From Gaiellasilicea sp963791905 (GTDB taxonomy: Bacteria > Actinomycetota > Thermoleophilia > Gaiellales > Gaiellaceae): DNA of 64,000 nucleotides. This document shows, in pieces, positions 35,140 through 44,729 of this stretch. The notes beneath the pieces were generated by a model that saw only the letters and a program-made list of their open reading frames with translations, ran no database searches and had not been told where the DNA came from. The DNA is taken from the NCBI GenBank assembly GCA_963791905.1, contig CAWBTX010000006.1, positions 793,756 through 857,755 of the forward strand, given 5' to 3'. The position numbers were made by a program, and so were the translations under genes. Each line of letters opens with the position of its first letter. Position 1 is the stretch's first letter.

Positions 35140-36472
35140 TTAGCGCCGGCGCCCGTCGTACACGGCGCGCGCGGCGGCGGCGACGGTGGCGCGGACGCCG
35201 CGGCGGTCCAGCGACGACCGCGCCTGCGCCAGCGCGGCCTGAGCGAATGCCGTCCGGGCTGCTCCCGGCCGCTGCGGCGCCGACGCGACGCGCTCGATCA
35301 GCTCCGCGAGCGCCTCACCGGCCCGGTGCCACGTGAGCTCCTCCTGCGAGGCGCGGACGGCCGCCTGCGCCGCGCCATAGGCGTTGTCGTCATCGAGCAG
35401 CTCATCGAGCGCGGCCACCCAGCCGTCGACGTCGCCCGGAGCGACCGTCCGGCCGAGCCCGCGAGCCTCCACCAGGTCGGCGAGAACGTCGCCGCGCGTG
35501 AGGACGAGCGGCGTGCCGGCCGCGATGTGGTCGAGCACCCGCGTCCGGTACGCGAGCCGCGCCTCGAGAGAGTCGGCGTGCGCGCTGACGCCGAGGTCGG
35601 CCTCGGCGAACCAGGCGCTGCGGTCGGCGTACGGGACCCAGCCGCGGTTGAAGAACACCGATCTGCCCTCGAGGCCGAGCTCGGCGGCGAGCGCCTGCGC
35701 CCGCTCCGCCATGCTCCTCTGCGCCGACCGCGGTGCTCGGGTGGGCGAGCCCGAGGAACAGGAGGCGGACGTCGTCGCGGCGCTCGGCCAGCCGCCCAAC
35801 GGCGCGGATGACCGTGAGCGGGTCGAACCAGTCCCAGATCCCACCGCCCCAGAGGAGCAGCCGGTCGTCCGGCCCGATCCCCGGCTGGACGCCCTTGACG
35901 GCAGGCGCGGCGGCGCCGTCTCGGAGCACGTCGAGCCCGAAGGGGACGACGCCGACGAGGCCCCTGAGCGCCGGATCGTCCGCGTAGACGGCCGGGCGTC
36001 ACCCGCCCGAGCGCGGCGAGGGCTCCCAGCCAGTGGTCGCGCTGGCGCTCGCTCGCGCAGACGAACGCGTCGCCGAGCAGCAGGGTCACCCGCGTCGTCG
36101 CGAGCACCTCCTCGTAGCGGATGCCCGGCGGGTCTGCCCGCCTGCTTCCTCGGCCAGCTGCGCGGCGGCCTCGACGAGCGCGGGAGCGTAGAGGTCGAAG
36201 ACGAGCCGCACGCCGCGTCCGTGCAGGTCGCGGACGAGGCCGAGCGGCAGGGTCTGCGCCACGACGACCTCGGGCTCGAGATCGGCGGGCGAGCGCACGG
36301 AGGCGCTCGGTCCGGAAGTCGTAGGGCGCATCCGGCAGGCCGTCGCCCGGCGCGACGAGCGTGACCTCGTAGGCGACGCGGCCAGCTCGGACGCGAGGCG
36401 GTGATAGCGGATGCCCGGCCCCGCCATCCGCTCCCCGACGGGGTCCGTCGACCAGAGGACGATGCGGCGCAT
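35140..36472 (-). CDS. GT4-like glycosyltransferase (many frameshifts)
   Basis: GT-B family enzyme read across all three frames. Pieces in order: MRRIVLWSTDPVGERMAGPG from ATG 36472, YEVTLVAPGDGLPDAPYDFR, EVVVAQTLPLGLVRDLHGRG, YEEVLATTRVTLLLGDAFVC, KGVQPGIGPDDRLLLWGGGI and RGWVPYADRSAWFAEADLGV, ending ARAVYDGRRR at 35140. Breaks near 36380, 36300, 36130, 35990 and 35715. About 443 residues. It matches a group of Thermoleophilia-like glycosyltransferases that open with this WSTDP sequence, from memory. It diverges from the GT2 gene with 22 bases between. Confidence 0.66.
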
Positions 36473-36477
36473 CCGCG

Positions 36478-36483
36478 TATCGT
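36478..36483 (+). promoter_or_regulatory. Candidate -10 box of the GT2 gene at 36495
   Basis: TATCGT, ending 11 bases before GTG 36495. The minus-strand gene shows no clean TAnnnT here. Weak prediction, supported mainly by the conserved 22-base divergent spacing. Confidence 0.3.
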
Positions 36484-36494
36484 GCCTCCTTCCC

Positions 36495-37479
36495 GTGCGC
36501 GCCACCGTGGTCATCCCGACGCTCGACGCCTCGGAGCTCCTGCTGGCGACGCTCGCGAGCCTCGAGCGGCAGACCGTGCCGGTCGGAGGTCGTCGTCGTC
36601 GACAACGCGTCGACCGACGGTACGGCCGAGGCGGTCGCCGAGCGGCATCCCGGGCGTCCGGGTCCTTCGAAACGAGCGCAACCTCGGCTTCGGCGCGGCC
36701 GTCAACCGCGCCGCGCTCGCGCTCGACGGCGACGTTGTCGTGCTCGTCAACAACGACGTCGTCTGCGAGCCCGACTTCGTCGAGCGCCTGCTCGAGCCGT
36801 TCGCGCGAGCCGGACGTCGGGATGGTCGCCGGCGTCCTGCTCCAGGCGGAGGCGCCCGACAGGATCGACTCCGCCGGCATCGAGCTCGACACGACGCTCC
36901 GCTCGTGGGACTACCTCTGGAACGAGCCGGTCTCGGCGCTCGCGGCCGCCGGCGACCCGGTCGGGCCGTGCGGCGGCGCGGCCGCCTATCGTCTCCGCCC
37001 GTTCCAGGAGCTCGGCGGCTTCGACGAGACGCTGTTCGCGTACTGGGAGGACGTCGATCTCGCGCTGCGCTTCCGCGCTGCGGGCTGGACGTGCGCGCTC
37101 GCGCCCGGCGCGCGCGCGCTGCACGAGCACGGCCAGACGCTCGGCGCGGCGTTCGCCGGCGGCACGGCGGCTCGAGGCGTTCGGTCGCGGCTACGTGCTC
37201 GCCAAGTACCGCGTCGCGCGGCGGCGCCCGCTGACGCAGGCGAAGATCGCGCTCCTCGACCTGCCGGCGCTCGGCGTCCACCTCGTCGTCCGCCGCGAGG
37301 CGGGGCCGATCCGGGAGCGGCTACGCGCGCGGGCAGCGGGCCGGCAGCGGCGCGGCGAGCGCGCGCCGCTGGAGCTCGCCACGGTGGGCTTCGGCGAGGC
37401 GCTTCGCCGACAGGCGGGGCAGCTCAGCCTCCGCTTCCGGGGCGGCCTGCCGGCGCACTTCGAACGCACCGGAGATTGA
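36495..37479 (+). CDS. GT2 glycosyltransferase, rhamnosyltransferase-like (several frameshifts)
   Basis: GT-A family 2. Start GTG 36495: VRATVVIPTLDASELLLATL, then in another frame RNERNLGFGAAVNRAALALD and the DxD-equivalent VVLVNNDVVCEPDF, then back to VGMVAGVLLQAEAPDRIDSA and FAYWEDVDLALRFRAAGW with the ED catalytic-base region, and finally EAFGRGYVLAKYRVARRRPL to TGA 37479. Breaks near 36585, 36660, 36815 and 37170. About 328 residues, close to WbbL/rhamnosyltransferase length. The 3' end overlaps the FkbM-like gene by up to 56 bases. Confidence 0.74.
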
Positions 37480-38279
37480 CGTAGGGCGCGCTCCACGGCT
37501 CCGACAGCGGCACCGTTCGCCCGGTCGACTCGTCGATCCACTCGACCCGGTAGCCCGCTCCCGTGAGTGTCGCGACGAGCTCGGCCTGGGAGGAGCCGGC
37601 GCGCTCGAGCAGCTCGGGATGGCACTCGACGAAGATCGTCCGCGGCGGCGCGTCGCCGTCGAGCAGGCCTGCCAGACCGCGGAGCGCCGCGGTCTCGGCG
37701 CCCTCGACGTCCAGCTTGACGACGTCCACCGGCGTGGCGACGGCCGCGTCGGCGCGCACGACCTCGACCTCCACGCCCCGCGTCGCCGTAGAGATTGCTC
37801 GTGTCACCGCTCACGGACAGCCGCGCCGTGCCGGTTTCGGTCGCCGAGCGCCTGCGGATGCACGCGTCACGCGGTCGGCGACGCCGTTCGCGGCCAGGTT
37901 CTCGCGCAGGACGCCGTGGACGCCCAGGTTCGGCTCGAAGCAGATCACCGTGCCGTCGGGCCCGGCGGCACGCGCGGCGTGGATCGTCACGTAGCCGAGG
38001 TGCGCGCCGCCCTCGAGCACGATGCCGCCGGCCGGGATCGCCTCGGCGAGCAGCCGGACGAACGTGCGCTCGCGCCCCAGCTCGCGAAGCTCGCGCACGT
38101 AGTGCAGGTGCGCGAGATCGGCGCCGCGCAGCGCGCACCCCGTCCACGTCGAGCTCGAAGCGCTCGAACGGCCGCGCCACGTGCGGCGCGAGCGCATCGA
38201 CGAGGAAGCCGAGCCGCAGGCGGCGCGCGACGGACGCGCCGCGCTCGAGGGTCGTGAGCGCTGCGAGCTTCAGCTGCAC
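37424..38279 (-). CDS. FkbM-family methyltransferase (several frameshifts)
   Basis: SAM-dependent methyltransferase of the FkbM family, often acting on sugar hydroxyls. Pieces: MQLKLAALTTLERGASVARR from GTG 38279, GADLAHLHYVRELRELG, SAM loop IVLEGGAHLGYVTIHAARA with VICFEPNLGVHGVLRENLAA, then SNLYGDAGRG and the diagnostic VDVVKLDVEGAETAALRGL and FVECHPELLE. Breaks near 38140, 37860 and 37790. About 284 residues. A TAGGGT box eight bases upstream of the GTG on the minus strand is shared with the divergent gene at 38302. Confidence 0.78.
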
Positions 38280-38286
38280 GACCCGG

Positions 38287-38293
38287 TACCCTA
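38287..38293. promoter_or_regulatory. Shared symmetric -10 element, 38279 / 38302 genes
   Basis: TACCCTA reads TACCCT on plus (9 bases before ATG 38302) and TAGGGT on minus (8 bases before GTG 38279). Same arrangement as at 10030 and 29042. Prediction only. Confidence 0.5.
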
Positions 38294-38301
38294 GACCGCC
38301 G

Positions 38302-39468
38302 ATGAGCGACTCGATCTGGACGCCGGCCGACCTCGACCGGCTGCGGCAGGACTTCGGCGACGTCTACGGCGGCCGGACGGTGCTCGTCACCGGCGCGGAC
38401 GGATTCATGGGCTCGCACCTGACCGACGCGCTCGTCGAGCTCGGCGCCAACGTGCACGCGTTCGTGCGCGCCACCTCGAGCGGGGCGCTGAACAACATCG
38501 GGCACCTGCGGGGCCGCCTGAAGGTGCACTTCGCCGACCTGACCGATCGCACGTCGATCGACTACCTCATCCGGGAGCTGAAGACCGCGCCGGACCGCCC
38601 GTACATCTTCCACCTCGGCGCTCAGGCGCACGTCGGGGAGTCATGGCACCGCCCCTACGAGACGGTGATGGCGAACACCGTCGGCACGCTCAACCTGCTG
38701 CAGTCGATCGTCGACTGGGGTCTCGAGCTGGAGAAGTTCGACACCGCGGGCACGTCCGAGGAGTACGGCAATCCGCGCGAGTCGGTCGCCCATCACCACG
38801 ACTTCGACGATGAGGGCGGGCTGATCCTGCACGAGCGCTCGCCGATCAACCCGAAGTCGATCTACGCGACCGCGAAGGTCGCCGCCGACTTCCTGACGAT
38901 GAACTACCACGACGCCTTCGGCGTGCCCGGCGTCGTGACGAGGATGTTCAACAACTACGGGCCGCGGCAGAACCCGCGCTACGTCACGGGGACGATCATC
39001 ACGCAGGCGCTCACCCGCCCGCAGATCGAGCTCGGCGCGCTCGAGCCGCTCCGCGACTTCTGCTTCTGCTCGGACGGCGTGCGCGGGCACCTGACCGTCG
39101 CCGCCCAGGGCATCCCCGGCGATGTCTACGTGTACGGGCAGGGCGAGAACATCTCGATGGCCGACTGGACGCAGCTGATCCTCCGGCTCGGCCAGGAGCA
39201 CGGCTACTGGCCGGACGACCGCGAGGTCGTGACGACGCCGGCGCGGCTGCGTCCCGGCGTGACCGACGTGATGGCGCTGAAGGTCGGCTACGAGAAGCTG
39301 CACGGCGAGACCGGCTGGGAGCCGATCGTCTCGTGGGAGGAGGGCGTGCTGCGCACGATCGCCTGGTACGCCGAGAACCGCGAGCGCTGGCTCGGCCGCG
39401 TCGACTGGGCAACGGCCGTCGCTGCCGAGAGCCCGCTCGGGGCGCCGAGCGTCGGAGCGCCGGAGTGA
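38302..39468 (+). CDS. GDP-mannose 4,6-dehydratase-like SDR
   Basis: Nucleotide-sugar dehydratase of the extended SDR family, resembling GDP-mannose 4,6-dehydratase, which feeds GDP-fucose or GDP-rhamnose synthesis. 388 residues, intact. NAD loop VLVTGADGFMGSHLTDAL, FHLGAQAHVGESWHRPYET, catalytic triad in FDTAGTSEEYG with the YATAK Tyr/Lys, and FNNYGPRQNPRYVTGTIIT. ATG 38302 is preferred over the earlier frame opening because the protein begins there and a TACCCT box lies nine bases upstream. Its stop overlaps the next start (GTGA), and the fucose-synthase-like gene is two genes on, supporting a joint pathway. Confidence 0.84.
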   Translation: MSDSIWTPADLDRLRQDFGDVYGGRTVLVTGADGFMGSHLTDALVELGANVHAFVRATSSGALNNIGHLRGRLKVHFADLTDRTSIDYLIRELKTAPDRPYIFHLGAQAHVGESWHRPYETVMANTVGTLNLLQSIVDWGLELEKFDTAGTSEEYGNPRESVAHHHDFDDEGGLILHERSPINPKSIYATAKVAADFLTMNYHDAFGVPGVVTRMFNNYGPRQNPRYVTGTIITQALTRPQIELGALEPLRDFCFCSDGVRGHLTVAAQGIPGDVYVYGQGENISMADWTQLILRLGQEHGYWPDDREVVTTPARLRPGVTDVMALKVGYEKLHGETGWEPIVSWEEGVLRTIAWYAENRERWLGRVDWATAVAAESPLGAPSVGAPE

Positions 39469-40350
39469 GTGTGCGTTCGCCTGCCCTGCCGTCCTATTTC
39501 CGGACAGAGGAGCTCGTCGAGCGGGACGGCATCTTCGCCCGTCCGGGCGATCATGCGGGGGAGTACCGCAATCGCTGGGAGCGAGAGGCCGCCGAGAACC
39601 ACGTTGCCTCCGCGATCGGCCGGGGGAGCGGCGGCGACGAGGAGTACGCGACGGTGACCGCGAAGGTGTCGCCGCTCTGGTCCCGCTTTCCGTCCGGTCT
39701 CGAGGTGCGCGACATCCTCGAGGTCGGCAGTGGGTACGGCCGCATCCCGCTCTACCTCGCGAGCGAGCGTGGGCTCTCGTGGGCCTCGTACTGCGCCGTC
39801 GACATCTCCGAGAACATGCTTGCGGCGCCTCGTCGACTACATGGGGCGTTTCACGCGCGCCGGCGGCATCACCCCGATCTGCGTCTCCGCCGAGGCGCTC
39901 CCGTTCGACGACGACTCCTTCGATCTGGTGCTCTCGAGCGCCGTCTTTCTCCACATGGGAAAGCGCCATGTTCGAGCGGCGCTCGCCGAGATCGCACGCG
40001 TCCTCCGTCCCGGCGGCCGGTTTCTCTTCGACGTCTCCTTTCCGAACGCCAGAAACCCCGCCTCGGTGCCGTCTCGTCTCAAGCCCGCCAGGTTTCGCCC
40101 GCCCCACTTCCTGAAGTACTGGAGACGCGAAGAGATCGACTCGGCCGTACGTGAGTCCGGCCTCGCGGCGAAGGCAGGCGCGTTCACGATCGAGCCGGAC
40201 CAGTACGCCCTCCTCCCGAAGAACCTCGGGCCGCTGCGACTCCCCCTCGCTCGTCGTGTCAATGCGGCTCTCGGCGCGCCGCCGCGGTTCTGGCCCGACC
40301 GCCTGGCCGTGTCGTACGACGTGTTCAGCACCGAGCTGCTCCCAGGATGA
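39465..40350 (+). CDS. SAM-dependent methyltransferase (one frameshift)
   Basis: Class I methyltransferase. VSVRSPALPSYFRTEELVER from GTG 39465, a helical N-terminal region, SAM loop RDILEVGSGYGRIPLYLASE and CAVDISENMLA; after a shift near 39830 GITPICVSAEALPFDDDSFD, LVLSSAVFLHMGKRHVR and RVLRPGGRFLFDVSFPN. About 295 residues. It overlaps the dehydratase stop (GTGA) and the next gene's ATG (ATGA), so it belongs to the same deoxysugar operon and may methylate that sugar. Confidence 0.8.
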
Positions 40351-41267
40351 GAGTGCTCGTCACCGGCGGGGGTGGGTTCCTCGGCAGCCGACTCGTAGAG
40401 CGGCTCACGGCGGACGGCCACGACGTCGTCGCCGCGCGGCGCCGCGACTACGACCTGACGCACGAGGAGGACGCGGCTCGGCTGCTCGGCGACACGCGCC
40501 CGGAGCTCGTCTTCCACCTCGCGGCGGAGGTCGGCGGCATCGGCGCCAACCGTGAGAACCCGGGCCGCTACTGGTACGCGAACCTGCTCATGGGCGCGCA
40601 CATGCTCGAGCAGAGCCGCCTCCACGGCGTCCGCAAGCTCGTCGTCGCCGGCACGGTCTGCGCCTATCCGAAGCACACGCCGGTGCCGTTCCGCGAGGAG
40701 GAGCTCTGGAACGGCTACCCCGAGGAGACGAACGCGCCCTACGGCGTCGCGAAGAAGTCGGTGCTCGTCGGCGCGCAGGCGTACCGCGAGCAGTACGGGC
40801 TCGACGCCATCTTCCTCCTGCCGGCCAATCTCTACGGGCCGGGGGACAACTTCGACCTGCAGACGTCCCATGTGATCCCCGCGCTGATCCGGAAGATGGA
40901 GGAGTCCGACGGGGAGGTCGTGCTCTGGGGCGACGGCTCGCCGACGCGCGAGTTCCTCTACGTCGACGACTGCGCCGAGGGCCTCGCGCTCGCCGCGGCG
41001 CGCTACGACGGCGCCGAGCCGGTGAATCTCGGCACGGGCGTCGAGACGTCGATCCGCGAGGTCGCCGAGACGGTCGCCGAGCTGACGGGCTTCCGCGGCG
41101 AGATCGTCTGGGACACCTCGATGCCGAACGGGCAGCCCCGCCGCTCGCTCGACGCGACGAAGGCGGAGCGCCTCTTCGGCTTCAAGGCGCGGACGGGCCT
41201 CCGGGAGGGTCTCGAGCGGACGGTCTCGTGGTACCGCTCGCAGGCCCTCGCCGGTGACCGCGGCTAG
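40347..41267 (+). CDS. GDP-L-fucose synthase-like SDR epimerase/reductase
   Basis: Extended SDR resembling GDP-fucose synthase, which epimerises and reduces the product of GDP-mannose dehydratase. 306 residues, intact. VTGGGGFLGSRLVERL at 5-20, FHLAAEVGGIGANRENPGRY, AGTVCAYPK (Thr in the Ser position), Y132 and K136 in PYGVAKK, and LYGPGDNFDLQTSHVIPALI, which is characteristic of the family. ATGA overlap with the methyltransferase. The dehydratase is two genes upstream in the same operon, consistent with a GDP-6-deoxyhexose pathway. Confidence 0.85.
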   Translation: MRVLVTGGGGFLGSRLVERLTADGHDVVAARRRDYDLTHEEDAARLLGDTRPELVFHLAAEVGGIGANRENPGRYWYANLLMGAHMLEQSRLHGVRKLVVAGTVCAYPKHTPVPFREEELWNGYPEETNAPYGVAKKSVLVGAQAYREQYGLDAIFLLPANLYGPGDNFDLQTSHVIPALIRKMEESDGEVVLWGDGSPTREFLYVDDCAEGLALAAARYDGAEPVNLGTGVETSIREVAETVAELTGFRGEIVWDTSMPNGQPRRSLDATKAERLFGFKARTGLREGLERTVSWYRSQALAGDRG

Positions 41268-42172
41268 CCGTCCGCACGGCGGCGGCGACGGCTGCGCCGT
41301 TCGTCGCGGTTCTGTGGCTCGCGGCGGCGATCACGGGGGCCGCCGCGGAGGGGTACGAGGAGGCGTCGTGGTGGCTCCTGCTCCTGAACCTGCTCGTGCT
41401 CGCGCCCGCGGCTGTCCTCGCCGCGCTCTCGCTCGGTACGGCCGTGGGGGGCCGTGCGATCGGACTGCTCTCCGCGCTCCTGCTCGTCGCGCTGCCCGCA
41501 GTCGGCGTCCTCTACGCGCTCGCGAGCTACCGCGACACGTACGTCGACCGCGTGCTGCCCGAGGCGGTCGGGATCGCAGCGGGAGGCCGCTTTCCGGCTG
41601 CGGCGCTGTCCCTGGTCGCGGGAGCACTCGCCGTCCGTGGGCTCGTGGCCGACGGGCGACGCGCCGCCCTCCTTGCGGGCCTCGTCGCAGGGATCGCCGC
41701 GCTGGTGCATCCGAGCGGCGTGCTCGTGCTCGTCGGGATCGCGCTCGCGTACGCCGTGGCCTGGCGTCCGCGCGAGGGAGCGCTCCTCGCACTCACGGCT
41801 GCGCCGGGAGTCGTGCTCGCGGCGGTTCTCTACGGGCTGGGCCTCGACGTCTCCTGGGACGCCTTCACCGGCAACATGACCGGTCTCCGTGAGTACCTCT
41901 GGAGCAACCGCCTGCTGCAGTGGCTGCCGCTCGCGGGCGCGATCGGCGCTGCCCGCGGCTCGCTTCCCGTCGCCTGCCTGCTCGCGGGCTGGTTCGGCGC
42001 GTTCGCGTTCGTCTTCGGCGCCTCCCCGCAGCTCGGCTTCGAGAGCGGCTCCTACCTCATCGCCTTCGTGCCGGCGCTGCCTGCGTACGCGCTCCTTGTC
42101 GGCTGCATCCCGATGCTCGTGCCGACGCTGCCACGGCGGCTCGAGCGTCTAGAGGCAAAGTCTTCCTTGTAG
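41254..42172 (+). CDS. Polytopic membrane protein, GT-C-like (N-terminal frameshift)
   Basis: Integral membrane protein with about eight hydrophobic segments over roughly 305 residues. No signature motif is recognised. The pattern of short periplasmic loops (ASYRDTYVDRVLPEAVG) and the final LIAFVPALPAYALLVG segment resemble the C-terminal half of PMT/ArnT-like proteins or O-antigen ligases. Start uncertain: in the main frame no ATG or GTG precedes the first helix, so GTG 41254, overlapping the preceding gene, followed by a one-base shift near 41280, is assumed. It ends three bases from the convergent membrane protein gene. Function unknown. Confidence 0.55.
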
Positions 42173-42175
42173 GAG

Positions 42176-43600
42176 CTAGTCCGGCCGCCGGCGCTCGGAG
42201 TGGAGATCGAGCCAGTCGAAATACGCCTCCCAGTGCCGCGATATAGGCCCTGCGACCCGCAGATCCCAGAAGTGGCCGGGGGACTCCTCGTCGGTGCGGT
42301 AGAGCTCGACGATCCGATCCACGCCGTCCGCGTCGGAGACGAAGTTGTAGCCGTAGAAATGGTGAAGGGCGAGGAACCACGTCCACGCGACGCAGACGAG
42401 CAGGACCGGCGCGATCCAGCATCCTCGTCCGCGCGAGCAACTCCGCGATCCCGATCACGAAGACGGGGAAAAGCGCGGTCAGGAACCGCTGCGAGAACGA
42501 GAAGCCGCCGGTCCAGAAGCCGCCCCACACGATGTGGATGAGCAGCAGCGTGGTCGCGCTCAAGCCCGAGCCCGACGAGGAAGGTGCGATGCCGCTCGTC
42601 CCGGACCGCCAGGAGCAGGTAGCCCACGACCCCGAAGAGCGTCAGCGGCGTCCAGACGAAGAGGCCGCGCTTGAGCGTGAAGAGCATCTTCGCGGGCGCG
42701 GCGAAGTCGATCTGGAACGAGCTCAGGTCGTCCACGCCGCCTCCGACGCTGACCGGGATCTGAGCTCCCCGGCGAGCCGGGTCACGACCGGTGGCACGAG
42801 GAGCGCTCCCGGCTCAGGCGTTCGCTGGACCGACGCGGTCTCGGCAGGCGGCAGCCCGTACGGGACACCCAGCAGGAGCGGCAGGGCGAGGATGCAGGTC
42901 GCGCCGACGACGGCGGTCGCGGTCACCAGCATATGCCTGCGTGAGCGCGCGACGGCGCAGCAGCACGTACGCCACACCCACGAGCAGGACGATGTTCGCG
43001 TACCGGACCGAGATCAACAGCGCGACGACGAGGCCGAGCGCCACGGCCGCTCGGGTCGCCGAACGGATGCTCGCTGAGGTGGAGCAGCAGCAGCGCCAGC
43101 ACCGACACGAGCAGCGTGTCGAACGCGTGCTTCAGGCCGGGCTGGAAGATCGCGTAGTAGAAGAGCGGCGTGCCGAGCACGGTCAGGAGGATCGCTCCCG
43201 GGCCGCCGGGCAGGCCGAGGTTCCGGATCAGGTGCCAGGACACGTACATGACGACGACCACGGCCGCGGTGGAGGCGACGGCGACGGCGACCGCGCCGAT
43301 CAGGATGTGGTCGATCCAGTCGTTGTCGTTGCCGATCCGGATGAAGCGGGAGAGGACGTAGAACGGCAGGTTCCAGAACACGACGCCGAACTGGTACGCG
43401 TAGGCCTCGACGTCCTCGCCGACGAGGCGGCGCATGAAGTCGTAGTAGATCGGGCCGTCGTCCGTCAGACGGGCCTGCAGGTAGCTGGCCGTGACCAGCA
43501 GGTAGGCGACGACGCAGAGCAGGCCGCGAGGGTCGAGGAAGCGATCGTTCCGCGCGAGGAACGCCGCCGCCCGCCGGACCCGGCTCCGAAGCTGGGTCAT
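42176..43600 (-). CDS. Polytopic GT-C-like membrane protein (several frameshifts)
   Basis: Integral membrane protein of about 470 residues with ten or so hydrophobic segments. ATG 43600: MTQLRSRVRRAAAFLARNDR, first helix, then the loop ARLTDDGPIYYDFMRRLVGE, whose acidic pair sits where GT-C enzymes have their catalytic carboxylate. Later pieces in other frames are LVVALLISVRYANIVLLVGV, RGLFVWTPLTLFGVVGYLLL and FSFSQRFLTALFPVFVIGIA, ending near HSERRRPD at TAG 42176. Breaks near 43060, 42935, 42770, 42565 and 42420. Last gene of the CgeB-like / GT2 / DUF2304 operon. Probable lipid-linked-sugar transferase; not certain. Confidence 0.6.
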
Positions 43601-43601
43601 G

Positions 43602-43998
43602 TCAGCCTCGCTGCAGGTCGTTGCCCTTCGCGGCTCCGTCGGTCGACCTCGCGAGATGGACGAGCTGGTTCTCGACCAGGGCGAGCCGCTGCGCGAGGAT
43701 CACGTTCTGGTCGGCGAGCTTCGAGATGACGGTCGAGTAGTGCAGGAGGACGAGCAGGATGAAGAGGATGCCGACCGCGAACAGGACGGCCGGCGGGTAG
43801 CCGGTGACGCCGACCCAGCCGGCGATCGTGTCGAGCGCCTCCCGCCAGGCGGAGAGGACGAGCAGCACGATGCCGGTCGCGAGCCAGAGCAGCGCGTAGC
43901 GCTCGCGCAGCCGGCGGCTGCGGATCAGCTCGAGCACGACGAGGATGCAGCAGGATCGAGGCGATCGTCGCCGCGATCGAGATGCGGAGCGGCGTCAC
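43602..43998 (-). CDS. DUF2304 membrane protein (one frameshift)
   Basis: Small membrane protein of the DUF2304 family: two or three hydrophobic helices (IVLLVLSAWREALD; LFAVGILFILLVLLHYSTVI) followed by a short coiled-coil tail (SKLADQNVILAQRLALVENQ). GTG 43998 reads VTPLRISIAATIASIL, and a shift near 43945 leads to LELIRSRRLRERYALLW. About 131 residues. DUF2304 proteins typically sit beside dolichol-phosphate-mannose-synthase-like GT2 genes, as here (four bases downstream of one), and may anchor or regulate that enzyme. Confidence 0.78.
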
Positions 43999-44002
43999 GG
44001 CG

Positions 44003-44729
44003 TCACGGCTCCTCCGCCGGCACGACCCGGCGCCGGAAGATGCCGATGAAGAGCGCGAGCGTCACCTTGACGGCGTAGTAGAGCGAGCTCAGCGTGCTGA
44101 TCGACGAGGAGCCGACCTCGCGCTCGCGCATCCGCACCGGCACCTCCTTGATCCGGAGCCGGTGCCGGACGACCATCACCGCCGCCTCGACCTCGGGGTA
44201 GTCGTGCGGGTAGTCGGCGGCGAAGAGCCGGATGCCCCGCGCGTTCACGGCCTGGAAGCCCGGACGTCGTGTCGGTCAGCTTCTGCCTCGTCAGCAGCGA
44301 GACGAGGTGCGCGAACCAGCGGATGCCGGCGCGGCGCGCGAACGGCGGCTTGTAGTCACGCTCGCCGCCGGCGAAGCGAGAGCCGACGACGACGTCGGCC
44401 TCGTCGCGGCCGAGCGGCTCGAGCAGCTTCGGCACCTCCGTCGGGTCGTGCTGGCCGTCGCCGTCGAGGCGCACCGCGACGTCGTAGCCGTGCTCGAGGG
44501 CGTACTTGAAGCCGGTCTGGACGGCGCCGCCGATGCCGAGGTTGAAGGGGAGGCTGACGACCGATGCGCCCGCCGCGGCAGCCGCGGCCGCCGTGCCGTC
44601 CGCGGAGCCGTCGTCGATGACGACGACGTCGAGGCTCGGGTCGAAGTCGCGGATCTCGCGGACGACCGAGCCGACGACCGCCTCCTCGTCGAAGGCCGGG
44701 ACGATCGCGACTACGCGCGGCCTAGACAC
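44003..44729 (-). CDS. Polyprenyl-phosphate mannose/glucose synthase-like GT2 (one frameshift)
   Basis: GT-A family 2 enzyme of the DPM-synthase type, which makes a polyprenyl-phosphate-linked sugar for membrane GT-C transferases. VVAIVPAFDEEAVVGSVVRE, the donor site VVVIDDGSADGTAAAAAAAG, SLPFNLGIGGAVQTGFKYA and VRLDGDGQHDPTEVPKLLEP with the DxD motif. A shift near 44262 leads to VNARGIRLFAADYP and the closing FIGIFRRRVVPAEEP. GTG 44729 overlaps the preceding gene by eight bases. About 241 residues. It probably supplies donor substrate to the GT-C-like protein two genes downstream. Confidence 0.83.

Noticed and set aside
35137..35142. Minus-strand TAAGGT before the methyltransferase at 35129
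   Set aside because: The TAA is the stop codon of the upstream glycosyltransferase; not independent evidence for a promoter.
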